64,000 bases of DNA from Hyphomicrobiales bacterium (GTDB lineage Bacteria > Pseudomonadota > Alphaproteobacteria > Rhizobiales > Devosiaceae): positions 1 to 64,000 of the forward strand of contig JAIYDI010000022.1 of assembly GCA_027487555.1 (NCBI GenBank). Reading direction: 5' to 3'. Below are positions 9,527 to 20,844 of this stretch, one piece after another. Every line of letters starts with the position of its first letter. The first letter of the stretch is position 1. The translations under genes were made by a program, and so were the position numbers. The notes beneath the pieces were generated by a model, which did not search any database, was not told the DNA's origin, and worked only from the letters and a program-made list of their open reading frames with translations.

Positions 9527-11590
9527 CTAGAACTCTGCCCAGTCGTCTGACTTCACCGCGGCATTGCCCTGGCTAAGGTAGGTCTTTGCCGCCGATTTCA
9601 CTTTCTGCTGCAGGGCTTTGATGCCCCGCGGCTGCGCTTCGGGCACGGCCTTGGCCGTTGCCGGTCGCGTAGCCTGCTTCACCGGCTTCCGCATGGCCTC
9701 AGGCGCCGTATTGCCGCCAGAAACCGTGAAGACCGCCACGATCGTATCGAGTTCGCTGGCCTGGCTTTCCGTCTGCTCGATGGCCGCATTGGTCTCTTCC
9801 ACCAAGGCCGCATTGTGCTGCGTCATCTCGTCCATCTGCCGAACAGCGGTCACGACCTCGTCGATCGAGGCGGATTGCTCACGGCTTTCCTTGGCGATGG
9901 CATCTAGCAATTCGCGGTTGCGCCGCACGGCATCAAGCATGGTCTCGAGCTTGTTGGCCGCATGTGCGACGAGCTTCGAGCCTGAGTTCACTTCCGTTGC
10001 CGATTGTTCGATCAGTGCCTTCACCTCGGATGAGGCTTCCGCCGCCGATTGCGCCAGCCGCCGGACTTCCACAGCCACAACCGCGAAGCCCTTGCCGGCC
10101 TCACCGGCGCGAGCCGCTTCCACCGAGGCATTGAGCGCCAGAAGGTTGGTCTGGAAGGCGATATCGTCGATCATCCCGATGATGTTCGAGATCTTGCCCG
10201 AACTCTGCGTGATGCGTTCCATCGCCTCGTTGGCCTGCACCATCACGGTACCGCCCTCCTCGGCCGCAACCGTCACGGCCTCGGCATTCTGGCTCGCATC
10301 CGCCGCACGCTCGGAGGTGTTGAGCACCGTGCGCGCCAGTTGCTCCATCGCCGCGGACGTTTCCTCGATGGTCGCCGCCTGCTTCGTTGTCCGTTCAGAC
10401 AGGTCATTGGCACCAGACAGGATTTCGCTCGTCGCGGTCTTGAGGTCGAACGAGGTCTTCTTCAGCTGCCCGACGATTTCGGAGAGCTTCGAGGCCACGG
10501 TGTTGGTATCGTCACGCAGCTTGGCGAACTCGCCCTTGTAGTCGCCTTCCATCCGCTGCGTCAGGTCGGCTTCGGCGAGCGCCGCCAGCACCTTGCCCGC
10601 CTCGTTGAGACCCGAACTCACTGTGTCCATCAGGCGGTTGAAGTTGCCTGAGAGCCGCGAGATGTCGGCATCTGTGAACTGCACGTCGATGCGCTGGCTC
10701 AGATCGCCGTTCAGCGTCGCATTCACGACATTGTCGAAGGCGCCCTGGAAGGCTTCCATTGTGCGGGCGCGCTCGGCGGCCTTGGCCATCCGGGTTCGCT
10801 CGTCCTCGTTCATCTGGGCGACCTTGATGCCGTTCTCTTTGAACACCTGCACCGCGGCCGCCATGCTGCCGACTTCGTTCTTCTCGCCGACATAGGGCAC
10901 GTCAACGGCAAAGTCGTCGTCAGCCAGGCGCCGCATCACGTCGGTCACCCGTGCAATCGGGGTATCGATGTGGCGCTTGGCGATATAGGTCGCAAAGAGC
11001 GCCGCGCCCAAGACACCGATCATCGTTAGGCCGGCGAGCAGCGGCAACTGCAGCGATCGGAACGCGTCGAGCTCCGCTTTCACCTTGGCATAATAGGACT
11101 GGTCGCTATCCACCACTGCGTCGATTTCGCCCTGATAGGCTTTGCGGTTGGCGCGATTCTCGTCGGTATTGCCCTGCGCATTGGCCTGCGCCGGGTCGAT
11201 CAGCCCAAGCCGCGCGGTCTCTGCGCGGAACTTGCGGAACTCCTGGGAGCGCACCACCATCTTCTGGAACATGTCTGCCTGTTCAGCCGGCACGATCTGC
11301 GACCATTCCTTCAGATGCGCGTCAATCTTTTCGAGATTGGCTGTGATACCGTCGGCGAAGGGCTTGGCCGTCTCAGTATCTGCGGCCGAATATATGCCGC
11401 GCGAATCCATCACCACCGCCGTGACGAGGCGGTTGAGATGCTCGCCGTTGAAGGCACGATTGGAGGCCAGTTCCATGTCGCGGACATGGTCGGAAAAGGC
11501 CGAGGCAAAATACAGCGACACGCCGCCTAGCAGCACCATTACGGTGGCCATGAGCGCGACGATGGAATAGATTCGGGTTTTTATTGTCAT
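9527..11590 (-). CDS. Methyl-accepting chemotaxis protein with C-terminal CheR-type pentapeptide
   Basis: A 687-residue receptor: membrane segment 1 at about 8-30, a four-helix-bundle-like periplasmic domain (about 31-180), membrane segment 2 at about 186-208, HAMP, second linker, and the conserved signalling domain. It differs from the other two in having a basic Pro/Ala-rich tail that ends DDWAEF. Alphaproteobacterial receptors often end in such an acidic-W-x-E-F peptide to tether CheR/CheB methylation enzymes. This receptor may therefore supply adaptation enzymes to the two tail-less neighbours within a mixed array (inference). ATG start; the Shine-Dalgarno is weak. Confidence 0.92.
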   Translation of the reverse strand: MTIKTRIYSIVALMATVMVLLGGVSLYFASAFSDHVRDMELASNRAFNGEHLNRLVTAVVMDSRGIYSAADTETAKPFADGITANLEKIDAHLKEWSQIVPAEQADMFQKMVVRSQEFRKFRAETARLGLIDPAQANAQGNTDENRANRKAYQGEIDAVVDSDQSYYAKVKAELDAFRSLQLPLLAGLTMIGVLGAALFATYIAKRHIDTPIARVTDVMRRLADDDFAVDVPYVGEKNEVGSMAAAVQVFKENGIKVAQMNEDERTRMAKAAERARTMEAFQGAFDNVVNATLNGDLSQRIDVQFTDADISRLSGNFNRLMDTVSSGLNEAGKVLAALAEADLTQRMEGDYKGEFAKLRDDTNTVASKLSEIVGQLKKTSFDLKTATSEILSGANDLSERTTKQAATIEETSAAMEQLARTVLNTSERAADASQNAEAVTVAAEEGGTVMVQANEAMERITQSSGKISNIIGMIDDIAFQTNLLALNASVEAARAGEAGKGFAVVAVEVRRLAQSAAEASSEVKALIEQSATEVNSGSKLVAHAANKLETMLDAVRRNRELLDAIAKESREQSASIDEVVTAVRQMDEMTQHNAALVEETNAAIEQTESQASELDTIVAVFTVSGGNTAPEAMRKPVKQATRPATAKAVPEAQPRGIKALQQKVKSAAKTYLSQGNAAVKSDDWAEF

Positions 11591-12102
11591 TTTTTCGGGC
11601 CGGTTTCGCAGCGCGTGACGACGACCTGAGGACTGACGCTTGTTTGCGTCCAGGCCCCGTCACGGCTGTCAAGATGTTGGTAACTCACCGAATACAGCTC
11701 CCCACTCGACAGCTGTCCAGACCGCCGGTGACCTCTTTAGTGCTGCATTCCCGCATTCTGTTTAGCGCCAGTGCCCTTAAGGCTTGGTGAATTGCTTCCC
11801 AACGGGCATCTAATCTCTTTTCTCGACAAACGCTCAGGTCGAGTAACCAACACAACGTGCGACGGGTGCGCCAGGCTTGAAGCACTCCCAATGCAATTCG
11901 CGTTGCCGAACAAGATTTTGCCGCCGTGATTTAAATGGACTTCTGACCATGGCGCGCTGTACTGGCGCCGCTGGGTACACAGATCGCTGCATTGCAACCG
12001 CACAAGACATCCACTGCGCACGCCGGAAAAACGAACGCCGCGCATATATCTTTTGCGGTCACAATCGCGTGTTCAACGGATCGTTCCGAAGATGCAATAA
12101 AC
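11591..12102. other. Intergenic region, nothing assignable
   Basis: About 510 bases between the first-transcribed chemoreceptor and the end of the atp operon. Short ORFs here (for example 11877-12134 plus) have no recognisable features and no convincing ribosome site. It must contain the promoter of the receptor ending at 9527. A TTGACA lies on the minus strand near 11667-11672 (read as TGTCAA on the plus strand), but no good -10 follows. Confidence 0.4.
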
Positions 12103-12125
12103 AAGGGCGCCACATGGGCGCCCTT
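12103..12125 (-). terminator. Rho-independent terminator of the ATP synthase operon
   Basis: A perfect inverted repeat AAGGGCGCC-ACATG-GGCGCCCTT. On the minus strand it lies 25 bases beyond the atpC stop and is followed by GTTTATTG. Confidence 0.8.
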
Positions 12126-12150
12126 GAATCATAAGTCTGTCTGTTGGCAA

Positions 12151-12579
12151 TCAGTGCGCGGCGGCTGCGCTACCGGTCGACCCGGCTTCCAGCAGCAGGT
12201 TGCGCCAGGTGTCGATTTCGTGCTGCAGGCGGGACTCTTCCTCCGCAGTCGTTGCCGCTTCCTGCGCGGTCAGTCCGGACGCAATCAGCCCTTCGATATG
12301 CGCGCGGTCGAATTCGGCGATCGGTTTCGCGTCCTCCGCGAGGATGGTCAGTCCGTCCGGCGTCACATCGGAGAAGCCACCGCTGACATAGTACACATGG
12401 CTGATGCCCTGGGTATCGACAACAGTGATGAACCCGGCGCGCAGCGTCGTCATGTAGGGCGCATGCTCGCCCAGCACGGTGAAATACCCTTCCGCCCCGG
12501 GCACAGTCACAGACCGGACCTGCTCGGAGAGCAGCAACCGCTCGGGCGAGACGATTTCGAGTTTGGTGCCTTCGGCCAT
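12151..12579 (-). CDS. atpC: F1F0 ATP synthase epsilon subunit
   Basis: A 142-residue epsilon subunit of the F1 sector, which couples gamma rotation and inhibits ATP hydrolysis. It has an N-terminal beta-sandwich with EIVSPERLLLSEQ, PGAEGYFTVLGEHAP and the YYVSGGFSDV block, and a helical C-terminal end. I chose the ATG at 12579 (MAEGTKLE) over the GTG at 12588, because a GAG motif sits at a usable distance and the family starts at this point. It is last in the operon, separated from atpD by 123 bases that hold a heptamer repeat, which is a larger gap than usual. Confidence 0.95.
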   Translation of the reverse strand: MAEGTKLEIVSPERLLLSEQVRSVTVPGAEGYFTVLGEHAPYMTTLRAGFITVVDTQGISHVYYVSGGFSDVTPDGLTILAEDAKPIAEFDRAHIEGLIASGLTAQEAATTAEEESRLQHEIDTWRNLLLEAGSTGSAAAAH

Positions 12580-12665
12580 ATTGTTCACTCGTGAAAGGTG
12601 AAAATCGGATGGTGACTGGGCTCGATGCCCGTCACACGCCGCACTTCACGTTCACGTCCTTTCCA

Positions 12666-12700
12666 CCATTCACGATTCACTATTCGCCATTCACTGCTGC
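12666..12700. repeat. Heptamer tandem repeat in the atpD-atpC gap
   Basis: Five in-phase 7-mers: CCATTCA, CGATTCA, CTATTCG, CCATTCA, CTGCTGC. They share the C-N-A-T-T-C-R pattern seen in the arrays at 3289-3344, 47043-47070 and 57743-57847. Confidence 0.75.
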
Positions 12701-12702
12701 CG

Positions 12703-14151
<1,449 letters not shown>

Positions 14152-14167
14152 TTACCTCTTGAAGCTG

Positions 14168-15046
14168 TTAGAGCGCTTCGGCGCCCGAAATGATTTCGAT
14201 GAGTTCCTTGGTGATCTGGGCCTGGCGCTGGCGGTTATACTGCAGCGTCAGCTTCTTGATCATGTCGCCAGCATTGCGCGTGGCGTTGTCCATCGCGCTC
14301 ATCTGCGCGCCAAAGAACGATGCGTTGTTCTCGAGCATGGCCCGGAAGATCTGTACCGAAATATTGCGCGGCAACAGATCGGCGAGAATGGCCTCTTCAT
14401 CCGGCTCGTAGTCGTAGACAGTGTCCGACGCGACCTGCGCGGCGCCGGTGTCCAGCTTCGCCGGGATCAATTGCTGCGCCGTTGGGATCTGCGCGATCAC
14501 CGAGCGGAAGCGCGCGAAGAACAGCGTCGCCACGTCGAATTCGCCAGCCTGGAACATGGCGAGGATCTTCTCCCCCACCGACTGGGCATTGGCATAGCCC
14601 AGTTGCCGGACATCGCGGAAGCTGATCTGCTCGACGATCTGTTCGGCAAAGCTGCGCTTCAGGATATCGTAGCCCTTGCGCCCCACGGTGAGGATCTTCA
14701 CCGTCTTGCCTTCGGAAAGCAGCTTGTTGGCATGATCACGCGCCAGACGCGCGATCGAGGAGTTGAAGCCGCCAGCGAGGCCGCGCTCGCCCGTCGCCAC
14801 GACGAGCAGGTGCACCTGATCGCGGCCATTGCCACCCAGCAGCACGGGCGCGTCGGAACGGTCGGCATAGGCCGTACCCAGCGCCGCCAGCACCCGCCCC
14901 ATGCGCTCGGCATAGGGGCGCGCAGCCTCCGCCGCTTCCTGCGCACGGCGCAGCTTGGCGGCGGCGACCATCTGCATGGCCTTCGTGATCTTCTGGGTCG
15001 ACTTGACCGAGGCGATCCGGTTCTTGAGGTCCTTTAGCGAGGGCAT
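14168..15046 (-). CDS. atpG: F1F0 ATP synthase gamma subunit
   Basis: A 292-residue gamma subunit, the central rotor shaft of F1. The N-terminal helix [20 protein letters not shown] and the C-terminal helix ([37 protein letters not shown] in part) form the coiled coil, and [10 protein letters not shown] is in the Rossmann-like middle. Nineteen bases upstream of the atpD start, so co-transcribed. Nothing unusual. Confidence 0.97.
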   Translation of the reverse strand: MPSLKDLKNRIASVKSTQKITKAMQMVAAAKLRRAQEAAEAARPYAERMGRVLAALGTAYADRSDAPVLLGGNGRDQVHLLVVATGERGLAGGFNSSIARLARDHANKLLSEGKTVKILTVGRKGYDILKRSFAEQIVEQISFRDVRQLGYANAQSVGEKILAMFQAGEFDVATLFFARFRSVIAQIPTAQQLIPAKLDTGAAQVASDTVYDYEPDEEAILADLLPRNISVQIFRAMLENNASFFGAQMSAMDNATRNAGDMIKKLTLQYNRQRQAQITKELIEIISGAEAL

Positions 15047-15110
15047 TGGGCCGCTCTAGCTCCTCTCAGGCGCGGCCCCCGCGAGGGGAACCGCGCGTCC
15101 ATCCCAGTTC

Positions 15111-16643
15111 TTACGCGAAGGTCTTCTTGAAGGCCTCGATCACGGCCTTCAACTTCGCACGGGTATCATCCGACAACGACTTTTCGGTCGCGATCGTCGT
15201 CAAGATATCCTGATGCTTGCCGCGCAGCGCCGCCAGCAGACCCTGCTCGAAGGCGCCAACCTTGTTGACCGGCAGGCTGTCGAGATAGCCTTGGCCACCA
15301 GCAAAGATCACCGCCACTTCCTCTTCCGGCTTCAGCGGCGAGAACTGCGGCTGCTTCAGCAACTCGGTGAGGCGTGCACCGCGGTTCAGCAGGCGCTGCG
15401 TCGCGGCGTCTAGATCCGAGCCGAACTGCGCGAAAGCAGCCATTTCGCGATACTGGCTGAGCTCGCCCTTGAGCGAACCGGCAACCTGCTTCATCGCCTT
15501 GATCTGGGCCGAACCACCCACGCGGCTCACCGAGATACCCACGTTCACAGCCGGACGGATGCCCTGGAAGAACAGGTTGGTCTCAAGGAAGATCTGGCCG
15601 TCGGTGATCGAGATCACGTTGGTCGGGATATAGGCCGACACGTCGTTGGCCTGCGTTTCAATGACGGGCAGCGCGGTGAGCGAGCCGAGGCCATGGTCCT
15701 CGTTCAGCTTGGCGGCACGCTCGAGCAGGCGCGAATGCAGGTAGAACACGTCGCCCGGATAGGCTTCGCGGCCCGGCGGACGACGGAGCAGCAGCGACAT
15801 CTGGCGGTAAGCCACGGCCTGCTTGGTCAAGTCGTCATAAGCGATCACGGCATGCATGCCGTTGTCGCGGAAATACTCGCCGATCGCGGCGCCGGTCATC
15901 GGCGCGAGGAACTGCATCGGCGCCGGGTCCGATGCGGTGGCCGCGACCACGATCGAGTATTCCAGAGCGCCAGCATCTTCCAGCACCTTCACGAACTGCG
16001 CGACGGTCGAGCGCTTCTGGCCCACGGCGACATAGATGCAATAGAGCTTGTCGCTCTCCGACGCGCCCGAGGCGTGTGCCGGCTTCTGGTTCAGGAAGGT
16101 GTCGAGGATCACGGCAGTCTTGCCGGTCTGACGATCACCGATGATCAGCTCGCGCTGGCCGCGCCCGATGGGGATCAGCGCATCGATGGCCTTGATGCCA
16201 GTCGACATCGGCTCATGCACCGACTTGCGCGGCAGAATGCCCGGAGCCTTCACGTCGACGCGACGACGTTCGGTATACTGGATCGGGCCCTTGCCGTCGA
16301 TCGGGTTGCCGAGGGCGTCAACCACGCGGCCAAGCAGGCCCTTGCCGACCGGGGTGTCCACGATCGAGCCGGTACGCTTCACGGTATCGCCTTCGCGGAT
16401 CCCGCGGTCGGCGCCGAAGATCACCACGCCGACATTGTCGGATTCGAGGTTCAGCGCCATGCCCTTGATGCCGCCCGGGAACTCGACGAGCTCACCGGCC
16501 TGCACATTGTCGAGGCCATAGACGCGGGCGATACCGTCGCCGACGCTGAGCACCTGGCCGACTTCGGAGACTTCGGCTTCCTGGCCGAAATTCTTGATCT
16601 GGTCCTTGAGGATCGCAGAGATTTCCGCGGCTTTGATGTCCAT
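15111..16643 (-). CDS. atpA: F1F0 ATP synthase alpha subunit
   Basis: A 510-residue non-catalytic nucleotide-binding subunit. It has the P-loop GDRQTGKT near residue 171 and the conserved blocks [16 protein letters not shown] and [14 protein letters not shown] (carrying the alpha-subunit arginine). The ATG overlaps the last base of the atpH TAA, so translation is coupled. The length is standard for alphaproteobacteria. Confidence 0.98.
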   Translation of the reverse strand: MDIKAAEISAILKDQIKNFGQEAEVSEVGQVLSVGDGIARVYGLDNVQAGELVEFPGGIKGMALNLESDNVGVVIFGADRGIREGDTVKRTGSIVDTPVGKGLLGRVVDALGNPIDGKGPIQYTERRRVDVKAPGILPRKSVHEPMSTGIKAIDALIPIGRGQRELIIGDRQTGKTAVILDTFLNQKPAHASGASESDKLYCIYVAVGQKRSTVAQFVKVLEDAGALEYSIVVAATASDPAPMQFLAPMTGAAIGEYFRDNGMHAVIAYDDLTKQAVAYRQMSLLLRRPPGREAYPGDVFYLHSRLLERAAKLNEDHGLGSLTALPVIETQANDVSAYIPTNVISITDGQIFLETNLFFQGIRPAVNVGISVSRVGGSAQIKAMKQVAGSLKGELSQYREMAAFAQFGSDLDAATQRLLNRGARLTELLKQPQFSPLKPEEEVAVIFAGGQGYLDSLPVNKVGAFEQGLLAALRGKHQDILTTIATEKSLSDDTRAKLKAVIEAFKKTFA

Positions 16644-17203
16644 TATCCGACCTCTTTCATCGCGATCTTCATCGCCGTGAGCTTGGTTTTGAGTGAGCTG
16701 TCGATCATCCGGCTGCCGACCTTGACCACGAGGCCACCGATCAGGCTGGGATCGACATGTTCTGTGAGCGTGACGGCCTTGCCGATCTTCGCTTTGATTG
16801 CCTCGGCGAGGCTCGCGACCTGGTCGCGGCTGAGCGGTGTGGCGCTCGTCACGTCGGCCTTCACTTCCCCGCGCGCCGTAGCGGCCAGTTCGCGGAACGC
16901 TGCGATCAGCGCCGGCAGGATGAAGAGACGGCCGTTGCGGGCCACCACCTTCACCAGCTTGGTCACCGTCGGATGGGCATTGGCCCGCGCGAGAATCGCG
17001 TCAATGGCCACGGCCTTGTCTTCCGAGTTGATCACCGGAGAGCGGAGGAAACGCTGGAAATCGGAGCTTTCGCCGATCAGCGCATTGAGGGAGACCAAGC
17101 TGGTCTCCACGGCATCCACGTTGCCTTCGGACGACGCTATGTCAAACAGCGCCGACGCGTAAGGCCGCGCGATCTGGGTAAGCACTGAATCCTGCGCTGC
17201 CAA
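16643..17203 (-). CDS. atpH: F1F0 ATP synthase delta subunit
   Basis: A 186-residue delta subunit that links the F1 head to the peripheral stalk. It has [12 protein letters not shown] near the N-terminus, LRSPVI at about 59, and the C-terminal [25 protein letters not shown] block. The best start is a TTG at 17203, preceded by GACGGGGAC; no in-frame ATG fits the family N-terminus. It is first in the operon, so the promoter must lie in 17204-17474, where I cannot point to clear -35/-10 boxes. Confidence 0.95.
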   Translation of the reverse strand: MAAQDSVLTQIARPYASALFDIASSEGNVDAVETSLVSLNALIGESSDFQRFLRSPVINSEDKAVAIDAILARANAHPTVTKLVKVVARNGRLFILPALIAAFRELAATARGEVKADVTSATPLSRDQVASLAEAIKAKIGKAVTLTEHVDPSLIGGLVVKVGSRMIDSSLKTKLTAMKIAMKEVG

Positions 17204-17474
17204 GTCCCCGTCACCCTCGTGCTGCGCAACCCAAACCCGGCCAATGGGACCCGAGCGGTTGCATTCGCTTATGATGGATCGCCGGAGTTAAAGCCAAGAG
17301 CCCCCGGTCTGCGCGCCCGCTCTAACACGCGAAAATGCGGGAACGCAAGGCGGGGATTCGGACTCTTTCGGTCAGATTTGTCGCAGGGGCGGGGCAGCCG
17401 CGGAAAATGCCGGGATAACGGCGTATATGGTAGACTTCCGAATGTGACCGAGAAGAAAGTGCAGGCGGTGCAGA

Positions 17475-17771
17475 ATGGGGAGCCTTTCTAGAGAAGACGC
17501 GGCCGATATTGCCGGTTTCGACGCCGCCATGGCCGATCTGCCGGGGCGCGATCCCCTGCCCCATCACGTCTCGCAGGCCATGCTGAAAGGCGACAGCCTC
17601 CTGAAGGCGCTCCGGCAATGGCGCGATGTCGGGCAGGTCAAGCTTGCCTCCGATATCGGCACGTCGCAGGGCTTCATTTCCGATCTGGAAAACCGCCGCC
17701 GCAAACTCACCGAGGACGTGGCGACCCGCATTGCCCCTGCCCTCGATACTCCGCGCCATTGGCTGGTCTAG
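17475..17771 (+). CDS. XRE-family helix-turn-helix protein, antitoxin-like, no partner seen
   Basis: A 98-residue protein with a C-terminal helix-turn-helix (about 52-92: QVKLASDIGTSQGFISDLENRRRKL) and an N-terminal tail of about 40 residues containing DPLPHHVSQAMLKGDSLLKALRQWR. The layout matches the antitoxin half of HigBA/RelE-like pairs, where the toxin gene normally lies just upstream. The upstream 270 bases hold no toxin-like frame, so this is either an orphan antitoxin or an ordinary small regulator. ATG preceded by AGGCGG. Confidence 0.7.
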   Translation: MGSLSREDAADIAGFDAAMADLPGRDPLPHHVSQAMLKGDSLLKALRQWRDVGQVKLASDIGTSQGFISDLENRRRKLTEDVATRIAPALDTPRHWLV

Positions 17772-17861
17772 CGGGAGCTTCGCGCCGAGCGGGCCGAACA
17801 CACGGGGTCACCCCGGCGGAGGCCGGGGCCCAGCCTGTGACCTTGCCACCCCCGGGGACGC

Positions 17862-18461
17862 TCACGCCGCACCGGTCGCCGCCTTGATCGCCGCAGTGGC
17901 GATTTCCTTGGCCTTGGCGGCATCTAGTTGGCTTGCGGCCGCGGCGGCGTCAACGGCGGTATTGGCCACCTGCGTGGCGGCGTTGACCCTCGTCACTGCG
18001 TCGATCTTTGCCTTCTCCGAAGCAAGGGCGGCGTTGGCCTTCACCTTCGCCACTTCTGCGTCGGCTTGCGAGGTCTGGCCGGTCTTCATCACGTCGGAGA
18101 AACGATTGACCGCATAGGGAAGGAACAGCGCAGCGCCTGGCAGTACATATCCCTGGATGGAGTTGAGGAACTCTTCGGCCTGTGCCGGGTTCACGAGACC
18201 ATTGTAGATGGCCACGTTTCCAGCCGCCCATAGGAACATCGTCACGATCACCCCGCCCAGAAAGCTGATCACGCGCGCGCTGCTGGTCTGCTCGCGTGGA
18301 TCCTCGCCCGATGGCGTATCGACCTTCTCGGCAACGATCTCCCTGATTGTGAGCACGCTGAAGGTCTTGAGAAAAGCGTACCCGACGCTACCGTTGAACA
18401 CGGCCGCACTGGCGACCCAAGCCAGGTTCGCGAAGAGTTGCGTCGTCACCTCTGTCGTCAT
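17862..18461 (-). CDS. Membrane protein with alanine-rich helical C-terminus, function unknown
   Basis: A 199-residue protein. Hydrophobic segments lie at about 10-32 and 64-86, with a third moderately hydrophobic stretch near 105-120 (GYVLPGAALFLPYAV). From about residue 125 to the end it is a highly charged, alanine-rich helix (AEVAKVKANAALASEKAKI) likely to form a coiled coil in the cytoplasm or periplasm. I do not recognise the family. It is followed on the same strand by nothing close; a GTCACCCCGGCGGAGGCCG-type short palindrome lies just beyond its stop near 17807-17843. Confidence 0.65.
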   Translation of the reverse strand: MTTEVTTQLFANLAWVASAAVFNGSVGYAFLKTFSVLTIREIVAEKVDTPSGEDPREQTSSARVISFLGGVIVTMFLWAAGNVAIYNGLVNPAQAEEFLNSIQGYVLPGAALFLPYAVNRFSDVMKTGQTSQADAEVAKVKANAALASEKAKIDAVTRVNAATQVANTAVDAAAAASQLDAAKAKEIATAAIKAATGAA

Positions 18462-18558
18462 CTCAGCCCCCGATCTTCACGGGGACCAAGGGACGCCTGA
18501 CGGCCGACGCCCGCCAGTTGGCACCGCGCCTATTGGTATTTTCCCAATCGGGATCGCC

Positions 18559-20739
18559 TCACAGAAAGCTCTGCGGGTCGATATCCACCTGCACGCGCAG
18601 ATCAGCGCGAGGCTGCGGCGCCTGCTTGAGCCAGAACCGCACATATCCGGAGAGGTCGAACTCCTTTGGGCTCTGCGCCAACAGCCGCACGCGGTGCCGG
18701 CCGCGGATCATCGCAATCGGCGCGTCCGCCGGCCCGAACAGCTTCAGGCCTTCGGCCATCGGCGCCGCCGACAAAATCCGCTTCGCAAAATCATAGGCCG
18801 GGTCGTGTTCATTGGCCGAGACGATCAGCGCCGCGAGCCGCCCAAATGGCGGCAGCCCACCCGCCTCACGTGCCGACAGTTCCTGCCGGTAGAACGCCTC
18901 GCGGTCGCCATTCACCAGGGCCTCCATCACCGGATGCGTCGGATGATATGTCTGGAGCAGCGCCCGCCCTGCCCGCGTCGCGCGCCCGGCACGGCCCGTC
19001 ACCTGCGTCAAAATCTGGAAGGTCCGCTCCGCCGCGCGCGGGTCCCCCTTGTCGAGCCCGAGATCGGCGTCGAGCACCCCCACAAGCGTCAGCTTCTCGA
19101 AATGGTGCCCCTTGGCCACGAGCTGCGTGCCGATGATCAGATCGTGCTCGCCGCGCTCCACCTCCTCGAAGCGCTGCCGCAATTGCTGCTGGCTGCCCAT
19201 ATCCGAGCTCAGGACCACCGTCCTTGCTCCGGGGAAGCGTTTCGTTGCCTCCTCCGCCACCCGCTCTATGCCCGGCCCCACCGGCACCAGCGAGTCGTCC
19301 GTGCCGCATTCGGTGCAGGCCTTGGGCGTTCTCTGCTCGTGCCCGCAATGGTGGCACATCAACACGCCACGGAACCGGTGCTCCACCAGCCAGGCGGTGC
19401 AATTGGGGCACTGATACTGGTGCCCGCAGCTCTTGCACAACGTCAGCGGCGCGTAACCCCGCCGGTTGAGAAACAGCAGCGCCTGCTCGCCGCGATCGAG
19501 CGTCGCGAAAATCTCGCGCGCCAAGGGCGGCGAAATCCACTCGCCTTTTTCCGGGCCATCCTCGCGCATGTCGATGGCCTTGATGTCGGGCATCACCGCC
19601 TCGGCAAAGCGCGATGTCAGGCGGATATGGCTGTAGCGCCCGAGATTTGCGTTGTTGCGGCTCTCGACCGATGGCGTGGCGGATGACAGGATCACCCGCG
19701 CCTCGGCAAAGCGGGCCCGCACCACGGCCATGTCGCGGGCGTGGTAATTCACCCCTTCCGATTGCTTGTAGGCCGTGTCGTGCTCCTCATCGAGCACGAT
19801 GAGCCCGAGTTCGCGGAACGGCAGGAACAGCGCCGAGCGTGCCCCCACCACGGCGCGCACGCTGCCCTCCAGCACGCCGCGCCACATCCGTCCGCGCTGC
19901 ACCGTCGTCATGTCCGAGTGCCATTCGGCCGGCCGCGTACCGAACCGCTCGGTGAAGCGGGCGAGGAATGTCGAGGTGAGCGCGATCTCGGGCAGCAGCA
20001 CCAGCGCCTGCCGCCCGGCGCGCAACGTATCCGCCACAGCCTCGAAGAACACCGCGGTCTTGCCCGCGCCGGTAACGCCATCGAGCAGCGCCACGCCGTA
20101 GTCCTTTGGGTCGAGCGCCCGCAGCCCAGTAAGCGCCGCCTGTTGCTCCTCGGAAAACCGCAGCGCCTTGGCGTCGGGGTCGGGTGGCGAGACAATCGGC
20201 TGCGGCGGCAATTCCACCCGCGCCACGGCACCGGCCTTTTCCAGACCCTCGATCACCGCCGGCGAGACGCCCGTCGCGCCCACCAGTGCCGCCTTGGCCC
20301 ACGGCGCGCCATCCTTCAGGCAATCGAGCACTTTCTGGCGCGACGCCGTCACCTTGGCGAGCGGCAGCCCGGTGGCACGGAAACCCACCAGCGGCTTTTC
20401 AGGTTCCAGCGCTTCGGCCGATCGCAGTACAGAGCGCAGCACCGCGCCGGGCGGGGCGAGCGTATAGCGGCTCACCCAATCCACCGTCTTGAGCAGCTCT
20501 TCCGAGAGCGGCGGCACATCGAACACCCGCTCTATGTCTTTCAGCCGATTATGCGCTGTATTGTCGATGGGCTCGCCCCACACCACACCCAGGGTCAGCC
20601 GACCAACCAGCGGCACCGCGACGATCGAGCCGCGATACACCTTCATGCCATGCGGCACCCGATAGCTGTACGGCCCCTCGACCGACACGCTGACCATGAC
20701 CGCGACAATGGACGGCAAGGGAGATGGAAACAGCTCCAT
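18559..20739 (-). CDS. priA: Primosomal protein N' (replication restart helicase)
   Basis: A 726-residue PriA: an N-terminal 3' DNA-binding domain, a Walker A GVTGAGKT motif near residue 225, Walker B DEEHD, and helicase motifs. Eight zinc-binding cysteines sit in the insert (CKSCG, CPNC, CHHCG, CTECG). It rebuilds the replication fork after stalling. The ATG at 20739 has AGGT just upstream; a GTG at 20757 would add six residues. It is divergent from xerC with a gap of about 105 bases, a shared promoter region. Confidence 0.96.
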   Translation of the reverse strand: MELFPSPLPSIVAVMVSVSVEGPYSYRVPHGMKVYRGSIVAVPLVGRLTLGVVWGEPIDNTAHNRLKDIERVFDVPPLSEELLKTVDWVSRYTLAPPGAVLRSVLRSAEALEPEKPLVGFRATGLPLAKVTASRQKVLDCLKDGAPWAKAALVGATGVSPAVIEGLEKAGAVARVELPPQPIVSPPDPDAKALRFSEEQQAALTGLRALDPKDYGVALLDGVTGAGKTAVFFEAVADTLRAGRQALVLLPEIALTSTFLARFTERFGTRPAEWHSDMTTVQRGRMWRGVLEGSVRAVVGARSALFLPFRELGLIVLDEEHDTAYKQSEGVNYHARDMAVVRARFAEARVILSSATPSVESRNNANLGRYSHIRLTSRFAEAVMPDIKAIDMREDGPEKGEWISPPLAREIFATLDRGEQALLFLNRRGYAPLTLCKSCGHQYQCPNCTAWLVEHRFRGVLMCHHCGHEQRTPKACTECGTDDSLVPVGPGIERVAEEATKRFPGARTVVLSSDMGSQQQLRQRFEEVERGEHDLIIGTQLVAKGHHFEKLTLVGVLDADLGLDKGDPRAAERTFQILTQVTGRAGRATRAGRALLQTYHPTHPVMEALVNGDREAFYRQELSAREAGGLPPFGRLAALIVSANEHDPAYDFAKRILSAAPMAEGLKLFGPADAPIAMIRGRHRVRLLAQSPKEFDLSGYVRFWLKQAPQPRADLRVQVDIDPQSFL

Positions 20740-20844
20740 AGTACCTGCTTTGTTCACGTCCGGCGCTCAAAACGCAAGGACGAAATCTGCAGGCAGGCAA
20801 GGTGTCGCTACGCTCCGGCAAGAAATCTGCGTCACACTCCCCTC

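Noticed and set aside
11877..12134. 85-residue plus-strand ORF before atpC
   Set aside because: Cys/Arg-rich composition, no ribosome site, and it overlaps the atp terminator.
17219..17491. Possible toxin gene before the XRE protein
   Set aside because: The 90-residue frame has no RelE/HigB motif, no ribosome site, and overlaps the regulator start.
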